Assembly (NCBI GenBank): GCA_002150815.3 | Contig: NDFF03000035.1 | Coordinates: 496,001 to 560,000 of the forward strand | Reading direction: 5' to 3' | From: Grammothele lineata | Taxonomy: Eukaryota; Basidiomycota; Agaricomycetes; Polyporales; Polyporaceae | DNA: 64,000 bases | Shown: positions 11,727 through 22,502 of the stretch, one piece after another | Layout of the letters: every line of letters begins with the position of its first letter | Numbering within the stretch: the first letter of the stretch is position 1 | Position numbers and translations under genes: made by a program | Notes under the pieces: model-generated | What the model was told of the DNA's origin: nothing | Seen by the model: the letters and a program-made list of their open reading frames with translations, nothing else | Databases searched by the model: none

Positions 11727-12254
11727 GCACGGCTGACCCCTGTGTACTTATCACTCTCCCTGCGACGAGTCTATTGGTGGATCAAGCGACCCCAAGTTTG
11801 ACTGCCCGCTCGCAGCCTGCCTTGAACGCTGCGAACGTGCTTCTATGCCGTAAGGCAGGAGACGGACATTCACATCCATTTCAACGAGGTCGGGTTTAGC
11901 GAGCAGCATCACTAGGACGAGGATTAGGTGAAAGTAGCCTATTGCAACTCGTGAGATATATGTAGAAGATAGTACTGCCACTCGACCTGCGAGACAAACA
12001 CCGGAACAAGCACGTATCGCAGTCCCAGAGCACGGAGTCTTCTGAACATGCCTATGGAGGGTGCCCAATTCTTCATGATCAGCCGCTCAACGGTGTGACC
12101 GGACTCAACGACAACTGTAGCAAAGTCACCAGGCCATTGCCAATCTCGCGTTATCACGAACGATCCCTGACCACCAATCAGTTTAGGCGGTTTCGTTGCT
12201 GGAAAACCATACCGCTGTTTAACTAGTGATGTCGTGGACTGCGTGACAGGATGC
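11727..12254. other. Convergent 3' intergenic region
   Basis: Between the 3' ends of RRP9 (plus) and the membrane-protein gene (minus). Short frames only. If the neighbouring membrane-protein gene uses the splice donor at its apparent stop, part of this stretch would be its last intron and exon. Confidence 0.45.
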
Positions 12255-13709
12255 TCACCTATCCAAGACTTCAGTCTGCAGTTGGGCAGGACGATGCCTT
12301 GCGTAGTACTTGAACGCGGAAAACCCGTCCTTCATGTCCTTGTACAACTCACACAACAACTCCGTCTCCGGATGTGCCGCTGATGGCGGATACGAGTAGA
12401 AGCTGTCAGGGGTTTCCCTGCCTGAGTCTGACGGGTGGTACTCGACGACCTTCTGGAACGCGTCGCGCTTCCAATCGCGCCAACCGAGGGTGTCGTTCGG
12501 AAGGAGGTGGTCGAGTCCGCGCTGAAGGTGCTCACGCAAGTTCGCAGAGGCGGCATCTACTGATTCTGCTCGTCTCGGCGTGGTGCTGCTCCCCGCCTGC
12601 CCCTGAGTAGCCGCGCCCTGCGGCGTGGCAGGCGTCTCGGAGAGCACAAGGAGGGCGAAGATAGTGGCGGCAGTGCGCGTCCTGAACGTATAGCGCACCA
12701 TGGGCGGGCTGCCGAGGATGGTATCGATGAGCATCTTGCGTTGGATGCCCTTGCGGTCGAGCCTTGCGGTAAAAACGTTATAAAACCAGGAGAGTTCGAG
12801 GGTGCCCAGGAACGCCGCTTGTCCCAGTGTCGATCCCTGTGAAAGCAGTACCACCTGTATGAGGGATTGGAGGGAGAGCAGGAAGGAGGATAATCCAACG
12901 TAGTACGGATGGTCCAACGCGAGCGAGAACCTGCCGCGCGTGACGACGTTGATGGGACCCTCGAGGCCTTTGAGAACCATGAGATGGTTGTCGTTGTCCA
13001 GTATACCGCGGCATGCACAAGGTGAACCTGTTGTAGCAATTGGGCGTTGGAAGGTCAGGTGACCGGAGCCAATATACCAGCTGGAGATGCCGTTGGAAAG
13101 CATGCCCAGAAGGATCGCGGAAAAACAAGCCCAATCCCCGACGAACACCCAGCACGCGATGCATGCCCCCACTGACCCCATGACGGTCAATAGTATCCCA
13201 ATGAGGCTCGACCTTCCCCTAATTCCACCGACCTTAGTCGATAGCTCGACTCGGAGCGTGGAGGAATGCACTAGTTCTGAGGGCTCGTTGTGTAGGTGAG
13301 CTACTGTGACATCGACTGGCAATGCCTTGTGATATCCTTTTGGAGGCTCGTACCAAGGCTGTTCTTTTGGAGGCTTCAGTTCCTTGCAGGCGTCGGCAAA
13401 CAAACTTCCAGTATGACCCGTCTGGTTTATGGTAGTTCCAGATGTTATGTCGCAGTAATGAGGTCCTGAGGCACCATCGAACCCGAAGAACTCCGCGGGT
13501 TCAACTCTCGGTCCCAGTGCAAACATGTCATTGAATGCCCGCGAGGAACCAAGCGGACCGCACTGTTTTGCTACCTCGTAGCTGCCGGCGCTGTTGTACC
13601 AGCTGAGTCCCCGCCGGCGGCCGTTGGGGTAGTACACAGTTGCCATGGATTGGACAGCAGTGTTCCCACCGAAAAGGCTTGCAAATCCAGAAATATTGAG
13701 GTCTATCAT
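12255..13709 (-). CDS. Unknown multi-pass membrane protein, paralog 1
   Basis: One long exon encodes about 484 aa from the ATG at 13709. The protein matches that at 15848-17440 along its length: a soluble N-terminal part (EPAEFFGFDGASGP), then about five hydrophobic segments in the middle and C-terminal half, and a cytosolic tail with ANLREHLQRGLDHLLPNDT. I do not recognise the family. The paralog's ATG aligns with GTG here (13743-13745), 12 codons upstream, and an acceptor-like CTTCAG lies just before it, so an upstream first exon may supply the real start. At the 3' end GATAG|GTGAGC overlaps the stop. The same arrangement occurs in the paralog and may be a real splice donor, extending the C-terminus. 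Membrane location is inferred from hydrophobicity. Confidence 0.7.
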   Translation of the reverse strand: MIDLNISGFASLFGGNTAVQSMATVYYPNGRRRGLSWYNSAGSYEVAKQCGPLGSSRAFNDMFALGPRVEPAEFFGFDGASGPHYCDITSGTTINQTGHTGSLFADACKELKPPKEQPWYEPPKGYHKALPVDVTVAHLHNEPSELVHSSTLRVELSTKVGGIRGRSSLIGILLTVMGSVGACIACWVFVGDWACFSAILLGMLSNGISSWYIGSGHLTFQRPIATTGSPCACRGILDNDNHLMVLKGLEGPINVVTRGRFSLALDHPYYVGLSSFLLSLQSLIQVVLLSQGSTLGQAAFLGTLELSWFYNVFTARLDRKGIQRKMLIDTILGSPPMVRYTFRTRTAATIFALLVLSETPATPQGAATQGQAGSSTTPRRAESVDAASANLREHLQRGLDHLLPNDTLGWRDWKRDAFQKVVEYHPSDSGRETPDSFYSYPPSAAHPETELLCELYKDMKDGFSAFKYYARHRPAQLQTEVLDR

Positions 13710-13745
13710 TTGGATTCCTTCGAAGGGAAAGGTCGGAGAAATCAC

Positions 13746-15847
13746 TCTGAAGACAAGAATTAGATCGATCAGTGTGCCATGTTTGCGCTATGTATGAAAA
13801 CCTAACCGTCAAAGGAAAGACGTAAGTCTCGGGGTGGGGGACTAGGCCGGGGTAGGGTCTGGAAATACCTTTCCACCCGCAGACTCTTATACCACCATGA
13901 ACGAACAACAGTTATACACGCTGCAAGAGCGTTGAGCTAGCGTTGCACTTACTAGTCGAGTGTTGAGCCAGGTTCGCAGGTGCTGAACAGGCATGGTGGA
14001 TCGCGTCTACAGTGTGTTGTCTATATGGTATATGAAGGTTACGGCAAGTTACAGCTGGCAGTGGCATCGGCGCTCGCGGTCACGGTTATGGTTTAATCTA
14101 CATATGTACCTACAGCTCGCCGATTTAGGCTTCCAGTCACCCCACTCGCAAGAAGTCCACACGCCTTCCGAACACGGGGACGAGGGAGGCGCACGCGAGC
14201 CGAAAATTTCTAGTTGTGGACTCAAGACTCGGAGGAGCGGTGGCGTCGACGCATCCCCTACGAGCCCGCTCGTGCCCCCGCCCGAAAAGGCAGGTCTGAT
14301 GCATCCGGGCCACGCGGCAGCTGCGGCGCCGTTGCAGCCGCCCGCCGACGGCACGCTCCAGGCATTCCATATCATTTAGACGCGCGCCAGAGTGAATCAT
14401 GTATCACAAACGCATAACGCACCTCTTCTGAAGCGTACACCGTGTCCTGGGGCGTCGCATGTCGAAGACCTTCGCGCGAAGGGAGTTCAGCGATGACGAA
14501 CGGTGGCGATGCTTTTGGGCGTCAGCCCATTGATCGCGTCGTCCTCCTGGCGCTTGACTAGCGAGCAAGTCTCCGAGGCCTTGAGTCCGCAACATGTGCG
14601 AAGACGGAATTAGACATACGGACGCGCCGTCGGTATGTTTCAGGAGTACCACAATAGTGTATAGGTTTTTCTAGAAAGAACATGCAGAACTGCTCCCGCG
14701 AGAGCTCAGCTGTCTTGTAGGAGTCAGCTCAGCTAGCGCTACGCAAATGCATTTCTCTTCCTTTGTATGGGGTGTAATGGTCGACGGACCGTAGGTCACA
14801 TGAGGGTCTGCCCGAGAATCCGAGAGAGAACGCGATAGATTCAAAGACGAGGAGTGACGAAGAGGACAGGCCGTCCGCCGACGGGTATTGGCGTAAGGCA
14901 CGTAGGTAAACGACGGGTAGGAGTTGGTTGCTCGAAGAGAGCCAAAGGCGTATCGTAAGGCGTAAGTAAATGAGACCGTGACAGGTAAGTAACAGTAAGT
15001 AACGCTGGAACGGGGCACCGTTACATGGGGCGCGGACGAGCGGGCCCGTTCTGAATCCATTGACGCCACTGAGGCTGTCGGAGGAGCGTGAGCTCGGGCG
15101 CCGCCTGATAGTACGCCTACTCGCCACAACTAACGGAAATTAAACAGAGACGATGTAGGGCCGTTTGAAACGTGTGGGACCTGGAAGAGCCTATATGTGG
15201 ATGTGCTAGAGAATCGCTGATCGATCTCTAGGCCTGGATCGAGCCGAGCGCGGCCCACTCGACGCGAGGATCCCTCGAGGCTGCAATTTACGAAGTACCC
15301 CATGCGCCGTTCATTCAAACGAAGGTATTCACGAGAACACACTCGATAGATCGTGAATGAGCATAGGCACTTGAACGCAGTTACGGTAAGCCTTAGGCTC
15401 GTGCTACTGACGCGTGAAGTTTTGAAGCTTGCTTGACTATGAATCCCGCAACTAGCATCTAGGATCACTAATCAAGCTTTCTCTCGGGATCATCGGTATC
15501 ACGGTGTGATAAGTATTTGATTGGTTCAGTAGCTGTAGCACCACATGAACATCCCAGGTTCTCGAGCTACCAAGTGATATACACCAGACGTGCTTCATTT
15601 GACCACCAATTTTCCTCAGACCAACGCCCGTAGATTCTGAATGGGTAGCAACGTCCACAGAAAACAAATCTTACTTCATCAATCTCTCACTATCAGGGTC
15701 AACAATGGTGGCAGAAGAACCACCAGACCATCGCCGACTTTGCATCGGTATGTGCGACGTCCGGCCAGTGCCCAGCTGGACTGTCTCACTGCTTGAAGAA
15801 AGGCCCTACATGTCAGCTGCGAGCATTGTGACAACGTAGAGGGGTGC
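13746..15847. other. Intergenic stretch, no supported gene
   Basis: About 2.1 kb of short frames. The part just above 13746 probably holds the promoter or a first exon of paralog 1. Around 14960-15005 GTAAGTAA-like units recur (GTAAGTAAATG, GGTAAGTAAC, AGTAAGTAAC), possibly mobile-element debris. Downstream of 15680 a frame could be the last exon of paralog 2 if its apparent stop is spliced out. Confidence 0.4.
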
Positions 15848-17440
15848 TCACCTGTCCAGAGATTCGATCCGAGCAGGACGATGCTCGGCGTAGTACTTGT
15901 ACGCGTCCATCCCAGCCTGCAGGTCCCTGTCCAACTCACTCAACAGCGTTTCCTCTTCAGGCGAAGACGGGCGTTCCGGCTCCCACGTCCCTGAGTCTGA
16001 CTGCATCGGTGCCGGCTCAGAGTTGAAGACGGGGGTTCCTGGGCGTCCGTAAGCCCTTCCCGCTCCAAAGTCCGAAGCCGGGGACTGAAAGGGGAGGGTC
16101 GGTGCTGGCATAGGCATCGTCCCTGGGGTCCACGCGTAGGGAGACGGCAGCGTCGGGCGTAAATGGCCACCGTGGTGCTCGACGACCTTCCGGAGCGCGT
16201 CGCGCTTCCAGCGGCGCCACACGGGCGTGTCATTCGGAAGGAGGTCTTCGAGCACGCGCTCGAGGTGTTCGTGCAGGTTCGCGGAGGCAGACCCTACTCG
16301 ACCTCGAGCCGCGCCGCCTTCCGCGCGTCGCTGGGTGGCTGCGTCCTGCGCGGCAGGCGCCTCGGCGAGCACGAGGAGGGCAAAGACGGCGGCGGAGGTG
16401 CGCGTACCGAGCGTGTAGCGCGCCATAGGCGGGCTGCGGAGAACTGCGTGGAGGAGCATGGTGCGCTGGATGCGCTTACGGTCGAGAGAGGCGAGGTAGG
16501 AGTTGTATGCCCAGGAGACGGCGAGGGATGTTAGGAACATGATCTGGCCGAATTTGGTGCCTTGGGGGAGGACCAAGAGTTGCGCCAGGAACTGGATGGT
16601 GAGTAGGAGGGAGCAGATCCCAATGCCGTGGTAGTGAGGGTCCCAGCTGTGGAACACGAGCGAGAACTTGCCGCGCGTGATGACGTTGACAGCGCCCTCC
16701 GGGCCTTTGAGGACCGCAAGATGACTATCCTCGCTAAGGATGCCGCATGCGGAAGGTGCGCCCTTCGCGGGCACTGGGTGCTTGAATGTGAGGCGGCCTG
16801 AACCAATCCACCAGCAGGAAATGCCGTTGAAAAGTATACCCACGAGGATCATGGAGAAACAGAACCAATCCCTATATAGCGCGCATGCGATGCAAGTGGC
16901 CAGAGAGGCGATCATGGGGAGGTGTGCGATGAGGCTCGATAATGCCCTGGTCGCACCATTCAGCATGGAGGGATTTACCACCTCAGGAGGTTCGTAGTCA
17001 AGGTAGGCGACTGTGACATCTACCGGAAACGTCGCACGATATTTCTTCGACTCATCCTGGGACCAATTTACAGGTTTCAGCTCCTTGCAGGCTTCGGCAA
17101 ACAGATTTCCAGAATGGCCCGTCTTGCGAATGGTCGTTCCAGAGAATATGTCGCGATAAGGAGGTCCTGAGGAGCCGTCAAGCCCGAAGAGCTCCGCGGG
17201 TTCAACGTTCGGTCCGGGGTACAGGCCGTCCCAGAAGCGTGAACGCGCCAGCTGACCGTACGTTTTCGCGACTTCGTAGCTGCCAGGGCTATTGTACCAC
17301 CCAAGCCACCTTCTCCCAGCGTACACGTGGACCGTCGACATTGCCTTGACGGCGACATCTCCACCAAAGAAACCGGCTACGCCAGAGATGTCTAGGTCGA
17401 GACTAGAGTTCTCGAGGGGAAGGGAAGGTATAGGCGCCAT
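15848..17440 (-). CDS. Unknown multi-pass membrane protein, paralog 2
   Basis: A single exon of 530 aa from a clear ATG. It is a tandem paralog of the gene at 12255, sharing blocks such as SYEVAKTYGQL, EPAELFGLDGSSGP, TGHSGNLFAEACKELKP, VITRGKFSLVF and DRKRIQRTMLLHAVLRSPP. Hydrophobic segments lie around residues 190-240 (two), 295-320, 330-350 and 390-405. The tail has a Pro-rich insert of about 60 aa absent from paralog 1. The family is unknown to me. The last codons GAC AGG TGA overlap a good donor (AG|GTGAGC), and a plausible acceptor ..CATGTAG about 50 bp on would add about 39 residues. Same orientation as paralog 1. Confidence 0.75.
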   Translation of the reverse strand: MAPIPSLPLENSSLDLDISGVAGFFGGDVAVKAMSTVHVYAGRRWLGWYNSPGSYEVAKTYGQLARSRFWDGLYPGPNVEPAELFGLDGSSGPPYRDIFSGTTIRKTGHSGNLFAEACKELKPVNWSQDESKKYRATFPVDVTVAYLDYEPPEVVNPSMLNGATRALSSLIAHLPMIASLATCIACALYRDWFCFSMILVGILFNGISCWWIGSGRLTFKHPVPAKGAPSACGILSEDSHLAVLKGPEGAVNVITRGKFSLVFHSWDPHYHGIGICSLLLTIQFLAQLLVLPQGTKFGQIMFLTSLAVSWAYNSYLASLDRKRIQRTMLLHAVLRSPPMARYTLGTRTSAAVFALLVLAEAPAAQDAATQRRAEGGAARGRVGSASANLHEHLERVLEDLLPNDTPVWRRWKRDALRKVVEHHGGHLRPTLPSPYAWTPGTMPMPAPTLPFQSPASDFGAGRAYGRPGTPVFNSEPAPMQSDSGTWEPERPSSPEEETLLSELDRDLQAGMDAYKYYAEHRPARIESLDR

Positions 17441-18578
17441 TCTTTAGGGACGAAGGACTGCTTAGAAGTGCCAGTGCAATTCGAAGAAAGAACTTACCTT
17501 TAGACGACAGAACACCGGAGGATGTGGGAGGAGAAACGGTTGCGATGTCTGCGTACCTCGTCTGTAGTTATACTCTAGAGCGGTGAGCTGAGAATTCTTT
17601 CAAAGGTGCTGTGTCGGTTTCGAACCCTGACGAGCGCGACGCACAACAGGCGTGGTGGCTGTTGGAACGTGCAGAACACGTCAATGGGGATCTACGATAG
17701 TGATATTAAGAGAGAATTATACCGTGGTGGGCGCGCACCGGGCGTTGTGGCATTGGAGTTAGGGGCACTGGCCATGGGAAGCAATTAGGTGTCCCACAAA
17801 CCGCATCATCCCGACACATGCGGCGTCCAACAGGGTGGACGGGGGAGATATGTTGGTATGTGGGCTGAACACATGTTTGGGGTGCGGCGATCCAACGTAG
17901 GGACAGATATCCAGAGTCAATGTATCTCCTGAACATCTTATAGATGAGTTCAATGCTTGAGCTCAACGTATAGTCGCGTTCCACTCCACGAAGTATCTTC
18001 CCAGCTTTCACTGTCTTCTGGCCGCAGCCAAGCTGTACAGCCGCCGCAACGTGGAAGCAATGAGGACTACTTACATCGTTTGAAACATGAGGAGATACGG
18101 CACAGTTCGGAGGTATTAGTTGACAAGCTACTTGACAGTTCTAAGTGGCTAGTACTGCCTTACCTGGAGGCCGCCTCTCATCTTGAAAATTCGCGTGAAC
18201 TCACTCGGTGTGTTCTTTTCTGAGTCGATGAAAGTTCCCCGTGACGTCGATGCGAGTGAGGTCGATGCCGCTTTCTGGGTGTTGCCTCAAGGATTGTATC
18301 AGCTTCTACGGAACATTATTCTTACTGAAAAGTGTATTCGGCGGAAACGGCATTCGAGGACCACAAGCTCGAGATTCGAGAAGATGACGGAGGTGGTGAC
18401 TATCACGATAGCCTGGAGGCAAAGGCGCCCAAGCCAAGGTGGCACCATTTCCGATGAACCCGGATCACTCCTCCGGAAGACACGCGCGTCGCGCGGCTTG
18501 CCCTCCACGCACGACACGTTCTCGCTGAGTACGGTGTTGACTCTTTCCGCCCACCCCTAGCGTTTTCTTTACTCGACC
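17441..18578. other. Intergenic, no supported gene
   Basis: Holds the promoter of membrane paralog 2 (minus) and of the DMAC1-like gene (plus). Only short frames without recognisable features. Confidence 0.45.
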
Positions 18579-18882
18579 ATGCCCGATTCGCCAAAGGACG
18601 ATCAACCACAAACATCCCGTTCCCCGGCGCGTGCTGGCCAGCAGGCGAATCCAAAAGACTGCATGGCATGTCGTGTCATCGGCACTGGTGCGCTGGGAGG
18701 AGTTGGAATATATGCTCTGAACCAATCGCGCGCGCATGCACCAGGGTCTGTGATGGGGAAGCGAATCATGGCGGGAGTTGGGGTTGGTGAGTGCATATAA
18801 CGTGGTCTTTGTGAGCGTATGAAGCTTAGTAGGGTTCCCGTCAGGTTTTCTTGTCGCTAGCTACTTGCGCTGGACAGCATGA
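18579..18882 (+). CDS. DMAC1-like mitochondrial complex I assembly protein
   Basis: Two exons (18579-18786 and 18845-18882, phase 1, GTGAGT..CAG) encode 81 aa. After a short polar N-terminus comes a DCMACRVIGTGALGGVGIYAL block and a second hydrophobic stretch, MAGVGVGFLVASYLRW. This is the small two-helix domain (DUF4536) of DMAC1/TMEM261-type proteins, with the conserved C-x-x-C before the first helix. Animal DMAC1 assists assembly of the distal membrane arm of respiratory complex I; the fungal role is inferred. The gene shows how short the last exon can be here (12 codons). Confidence 0.8.
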
Positions 18883-19720
18883 ATCCTCATTTATGCACAA
18901 GTTCATCTTTTCATACACTAAGGAGAGACCATCGCTGAGGAGTTACTCACTCTTCCGTTCGGTTCATCTCGTGAGCCAGAACGAAAGTGGGTTCTCGAGC
19001 AAACTGCAAGACATCCTGTTGGATGGAACACATCTCTTTTGAGGCAACACAATCTAGTAAGTTATCACATCTTCTTGACATGTAACGGTCTTTCGTCCCA
19101 CTCTCGCGAAAAGTCGAGGAGTTCTGTATTGTGAGGAATGAGTATTCTTCGGCGTCGATCTCTACCATTCCATGTGGTCTTTCGGCGATCTCTTTGATTC
19201 TGTATCAGTGATTCGTTACCACGCCTCGTTCGGTCCTCACACATGGCTATGTAGAGGCTATGTAGAAACGCTTGTTGACCGGCATAGGTGACTTGATGCT
19301 GAGATCGACTTATTTTATCGTTGTCGGGCATATACTATGTGCTGCGGAATGGAGAATCTCGTAGCATATTCTCCGATTCGAAGCCTGCATCGAGTTACCC
19401 CGTCGAAGGCGCACGCACATTCGGTTACACAGGTCCCGATTATCGTCTCTCGTGTGTCTCTCGTTCGGTACCCATATAATTTTCATTGACGCAATAGGTA
19501 ATCCCGAAGATTGAAAACTCTCGGTCCGTGGCTGCGCGTGTCATGACTCATACGTAACCGTGCGAGACACAAGTCTCGTATTCTTGTGGCCTATGTTGAT
19601 TGTGGATGCTGCGGTATACGACTTGCGGCATCCTCTCTTGCTCCTGCAGTGCGTTTCCTACGCATGAATTCTGCTTGTACTTTATCGCTCATGGTTCGTA
19701 TATCTTGCAGCATCGGCTAA
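18883..19720. other. Intergenic, no supported gene
   Basis: AT-richer than its neighbours, with no long frame and no family resemblance. Confidence 0.45.
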
Positions 19721-19935
19721 TGCCGAACGCTGGCAATCCTGATATAGCGACGACCGCTGAACACACCGTATATCTCAAGCCCGCCGTTGGTAACCTCGTC
19801 GTTCGCACTCTCGATGGAGTTGAATTCACGTCGATCTTGCCCGCCTTGCGTCGCTTCCCCTGTCTCCTCGGACGTGTTTATTCTTCTAGGGCACTCTTAT
19901 CGCATACATCCCCTACAGTAAGAAGACCATGGTAG
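19720..19935 (+). pseudogene. BTB-domain relic
   Basis: A short frame contains VGNLVVRTLDGVEFTSILPA, which resembles the start of the BTB domain in the clustered genes further right (for example SGDLIIRTVDNVDF at the 34.6-kb locus). No continuation of the domain was found downstream. I read it as a decayed fragment of the same family, on the opposite strand to the others. Confidence 0.5.
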
Positions 19936-20221
19936 ACGCGTCGGAGACCAGCGCAGTTTGGGCCGAGCTCTCATATATCTCACCGAGGACCCATCCTTTC
20001 CCTCGGATCCTCGCGTACGACACTTAACCTATCCAGGTTTCGATCTGAAGCCACTCTCGTTGAGACATAACACCGCTCTCGTTATTCCGTAGTCATTACA
20101 TGAGGGATCCATCGTATGCTCCAGCTCGGTGAGGTATGATCACAATCGAAAATGTACAATGAAAACGCCGTAACATAAGGTACATATACCACACGATGTC
20201 CGGGCTTGTTCCTTGGCACTC

Positions 20222-21016
20222 TTAGATGACAATCTCGATCCTAGGGAAGTATATCTGTATCAGCTCCTCGCCTTGCAAGAGACTCTTGCGGTGCAGAGAG
20301 ACGATTCGGATGTTCTCCAATCTGGGTGCACGCTTCCACCGGATCCACCGTTCGTCGCGCTCGTAGCCGGTGATCCACCGGTTCAGGTTCTTGAATCTCT
20401 AAAAACCGACGTATTGAGTGGATAACGGAAAACGAAAGATGCAGACACGCTCACCAGAGAGTCGAACCAACTGAATACAGCTCTGACGATACATTCGAGA
20501 AACTGCCCAACCTCCGGTGCGGCGTAATCCCAGCGATAGGTGGGGTCGGGAAGGCTCGGGATCTGATTCAGACAAGTTGACGTGAGATAGAAGTCACAGA
20601 AGGGATGTTTGACACTGACATAAGGATAGCCGAAGCGAGGGACGACGGAAGGAGGCCCACGATCCAGGAGCACACGCGGGCGGTTGTCGAACCCGGGCTC
20701 ATCGAGGACCAAACGATTATTGGCCATGTCACGAATGACGCTCTCAATGGCGGTATGGATGTCGACCACATTACGATCATACCAAGGTATACCTTGGGGA
20801 TTTTGGGGGGCTCGACGGCTGAGTTCGTTGTAGCAGTGGACAAGTCTTGCCAGAGGAAAGCCACCTTCGAGACCCCTCTGTCCTTTCAGAGGGTATGCCC
20901 ATGCATCGGCGTCGTGAAGAATGTCCGTAGTAATGACAAGGGGAGCTGTAACGCAAAGTAAGAGAACGTCCAACGAGGCGGCGAGGCTCGCAGCACATAC
21001 CGGGGTAAGCGGACAT
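20222..21016 (-). CDS. Unknown protein, tandem paralog A
   Basis: Exons 21016-21001, 20945-20455 and 20398-20222 give 227 aa. The first exon is only 16 nt (MSAYP plus one base). A 57-bp in-frame segment (GTCAGT..CTGAATCAG) in the second exon matches a better intron in the paralog and may be spliced, removing 19 aa. The protein starts MSAYPAPLVITTDI and contains LARLVHCYNEL, VFSWFDSL and a C-terminal IRIVSLHRKSL. I recognise no domain. The paralog at 22503-23277 has the same exon layout. The short N-terminus, DUF-like composition and duplication suggest a lineage-specific family. Confidence 0.7.
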
Positions 21017-21109
21017 GACTGCTGGGGAGGCGCGGTGCGTACGTTGGATGCAACGGGTGTATGGGAGGAATTTGGAGCGATGGTCTTCAGTTCGAAGATA
21101 CTGGGTTGT

Positions 21110-21117
21110 TTATATAG
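21110..21117 (-). promoter_or_regulatory. TATA box of paralog A
   Basis: CTATATAA on the minus strand, about 95 bp before the start codon at 21016. The paralogous gene has TTATAAAA at a matching distance. Confidence 0.5.
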
Positions 21118-21181
21118 CGATGACGGGCGTGGACCCGCATGTCAAGACTTCACGCCATCCAGAGCCTCTACGGACCAAGTG

Positions 21182-21244
21182 AGATCTGAAGAGAAGAATA
21201 AGCGAGCACCAGACGTCAACGGCCAAAGTGAAAGTGCGTTCCTC
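21182..21244. repeat. Promoter repeat, copy 1
   Basis: An approximately 63-bp unit containing AATAAGCGAGCACCA, then GTCAACGGCCAAAGTGA and AGTGCGTTCCTC. It is repeated with few changes 85 bp on (21267-21330), and a diverged third copy lies upstream of the paralogous gene. It sits 166-228 bp upstream of the start codon at 21016. Confidence 0.7.
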
Positions 21245-21266
21245 TAGGACCGAGTGGTTCATTGCT

Positions 21267-21330
21267 AGATCTGAAAAGACAAATAAGCGAGCACCACCTG
21301 TCAACGGCCAAAGTGATAGTGCGTTCCTCG
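21267..21330. repeat. Promoter repeat, copy 2
   Basis: Near-identical direct repeat of 21182-21244, also upstream of paralog A. Together the two form an 85-bp-period tandem duplication. Confidence 0.7.
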
Positions 21331-22502
21331 CGCCAGTGGTTAACCTTGTCAGATTAAGTTGTGAGAAGGTTAAAGCGAAACGGTTGGATCTGAGATGGAG
21401 GCAGGTAGCCGCGCCTACACAAAACGTCTCCGGTTCGGGTCTACCAGAGTACGGGTAGCTCGATCAACAACGGACGTCTGACGAACAATACAGCGGGATG
21501 TGACTCACGACATGAGTCCCAAGGGAAAACGAACTGACCCGAGTTGGAACTACTGGAATATGCGCCATCTCAACTTACAGTGAGCCACAGCCGTGCGGGT
21601 CTCATCGCCGCTTGCGCTGAACGCAACCTTGACGCAAAAGCGACTCGGGTGTATGAGGCGTAAAAGAGGCACTAACTGGCAGTCTAGGCTTGGCAACGTA
21701 CTAGCCAGTTGCTTGGAGCTTGGTCTTGGATATCAGCACCGTAGGGTTGAAGGGCTGGTGACGCTTTGGTCGGGCCTGTTCAACAGGATCAAGCGCTTAG
21801 TTTGAAACAGGTCAATGAAGTCACTGGCGAGCGAGAGTAGGACAAGAAGCGCTACGGCCGATCGGAGGAGGCGTCCCCGGCGGTGGCGTGTGGCGGGACG
21901 GCCAATTCGTTGAGAGCGTGTCTGTTCGAGAGCAGGTCGTTGGTTCGAACCGCTCGGTACCGATTATTTACACCGCAAACGCTGGTGTAGGCTTGATCGC
22001 TCGATACATCATATTCTATCGTTGGTGCCCCGGCTTGAACGCCCAGGTGGCTTGGTGCGCTGGGACTCCACGTGCCATGCATCTGAGCTGGGTCCGTGGC
22101 AAGGAGTGTAAATGTCCCCAGAGATCGCAAATCGGTCCCACGCCAACCTATTTCGTCCTCTCAGATCGAGTTTCGGTCCCGCCTCCTCTTCGCTCACCCT
22201 ATTCTCTCTAATAAATCCCCTACATTATATATGGCTTATATACGTTGTGCGTGCTGCGGTAGAAGGCTTGTAGTAGCCCACTTTGTTCCATCGGTACGCG
22301 TACATCTCTTACTGATGATTTCTTCTCCGGTGAAACGTACTTGGAAGATACTGGCTTAATTCTGTGTACATTACATGAGGAATTCGTCGTAGATAACTAG
22401 GCTCCCGATCGTCAGGCACCATTACAGTCGGAGATGTCTTGCAAGAACGTCGTGAGATATGGTACTTATAAAACTCTGCGTAATGTCCGTACTCGCTCGC
22501 TG
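21331..22502. other. Intergenic between tandem paralogs; tRNA-like relic
   Basis: No gene supported. At 21920-21955 a stretch ends GTTGGTTCGAACC, similar to a Pol III B box, and the segment between about 21590 and 21990 is recognisably similar to 23760-24120, which shows that the duplication included flanking DNA. Confidence 0.4.

Noticed and set aside
14000..15130. Possible genes in the small frames of this stretch
   Set aside because: No splice-consistent chain, no domain resemblance and overlapping frames on both strands.
21890..21965. A functional tRNA gene
   Set aside because: Only a B-box-like segment is present; the acceptor and T stems do not pair.
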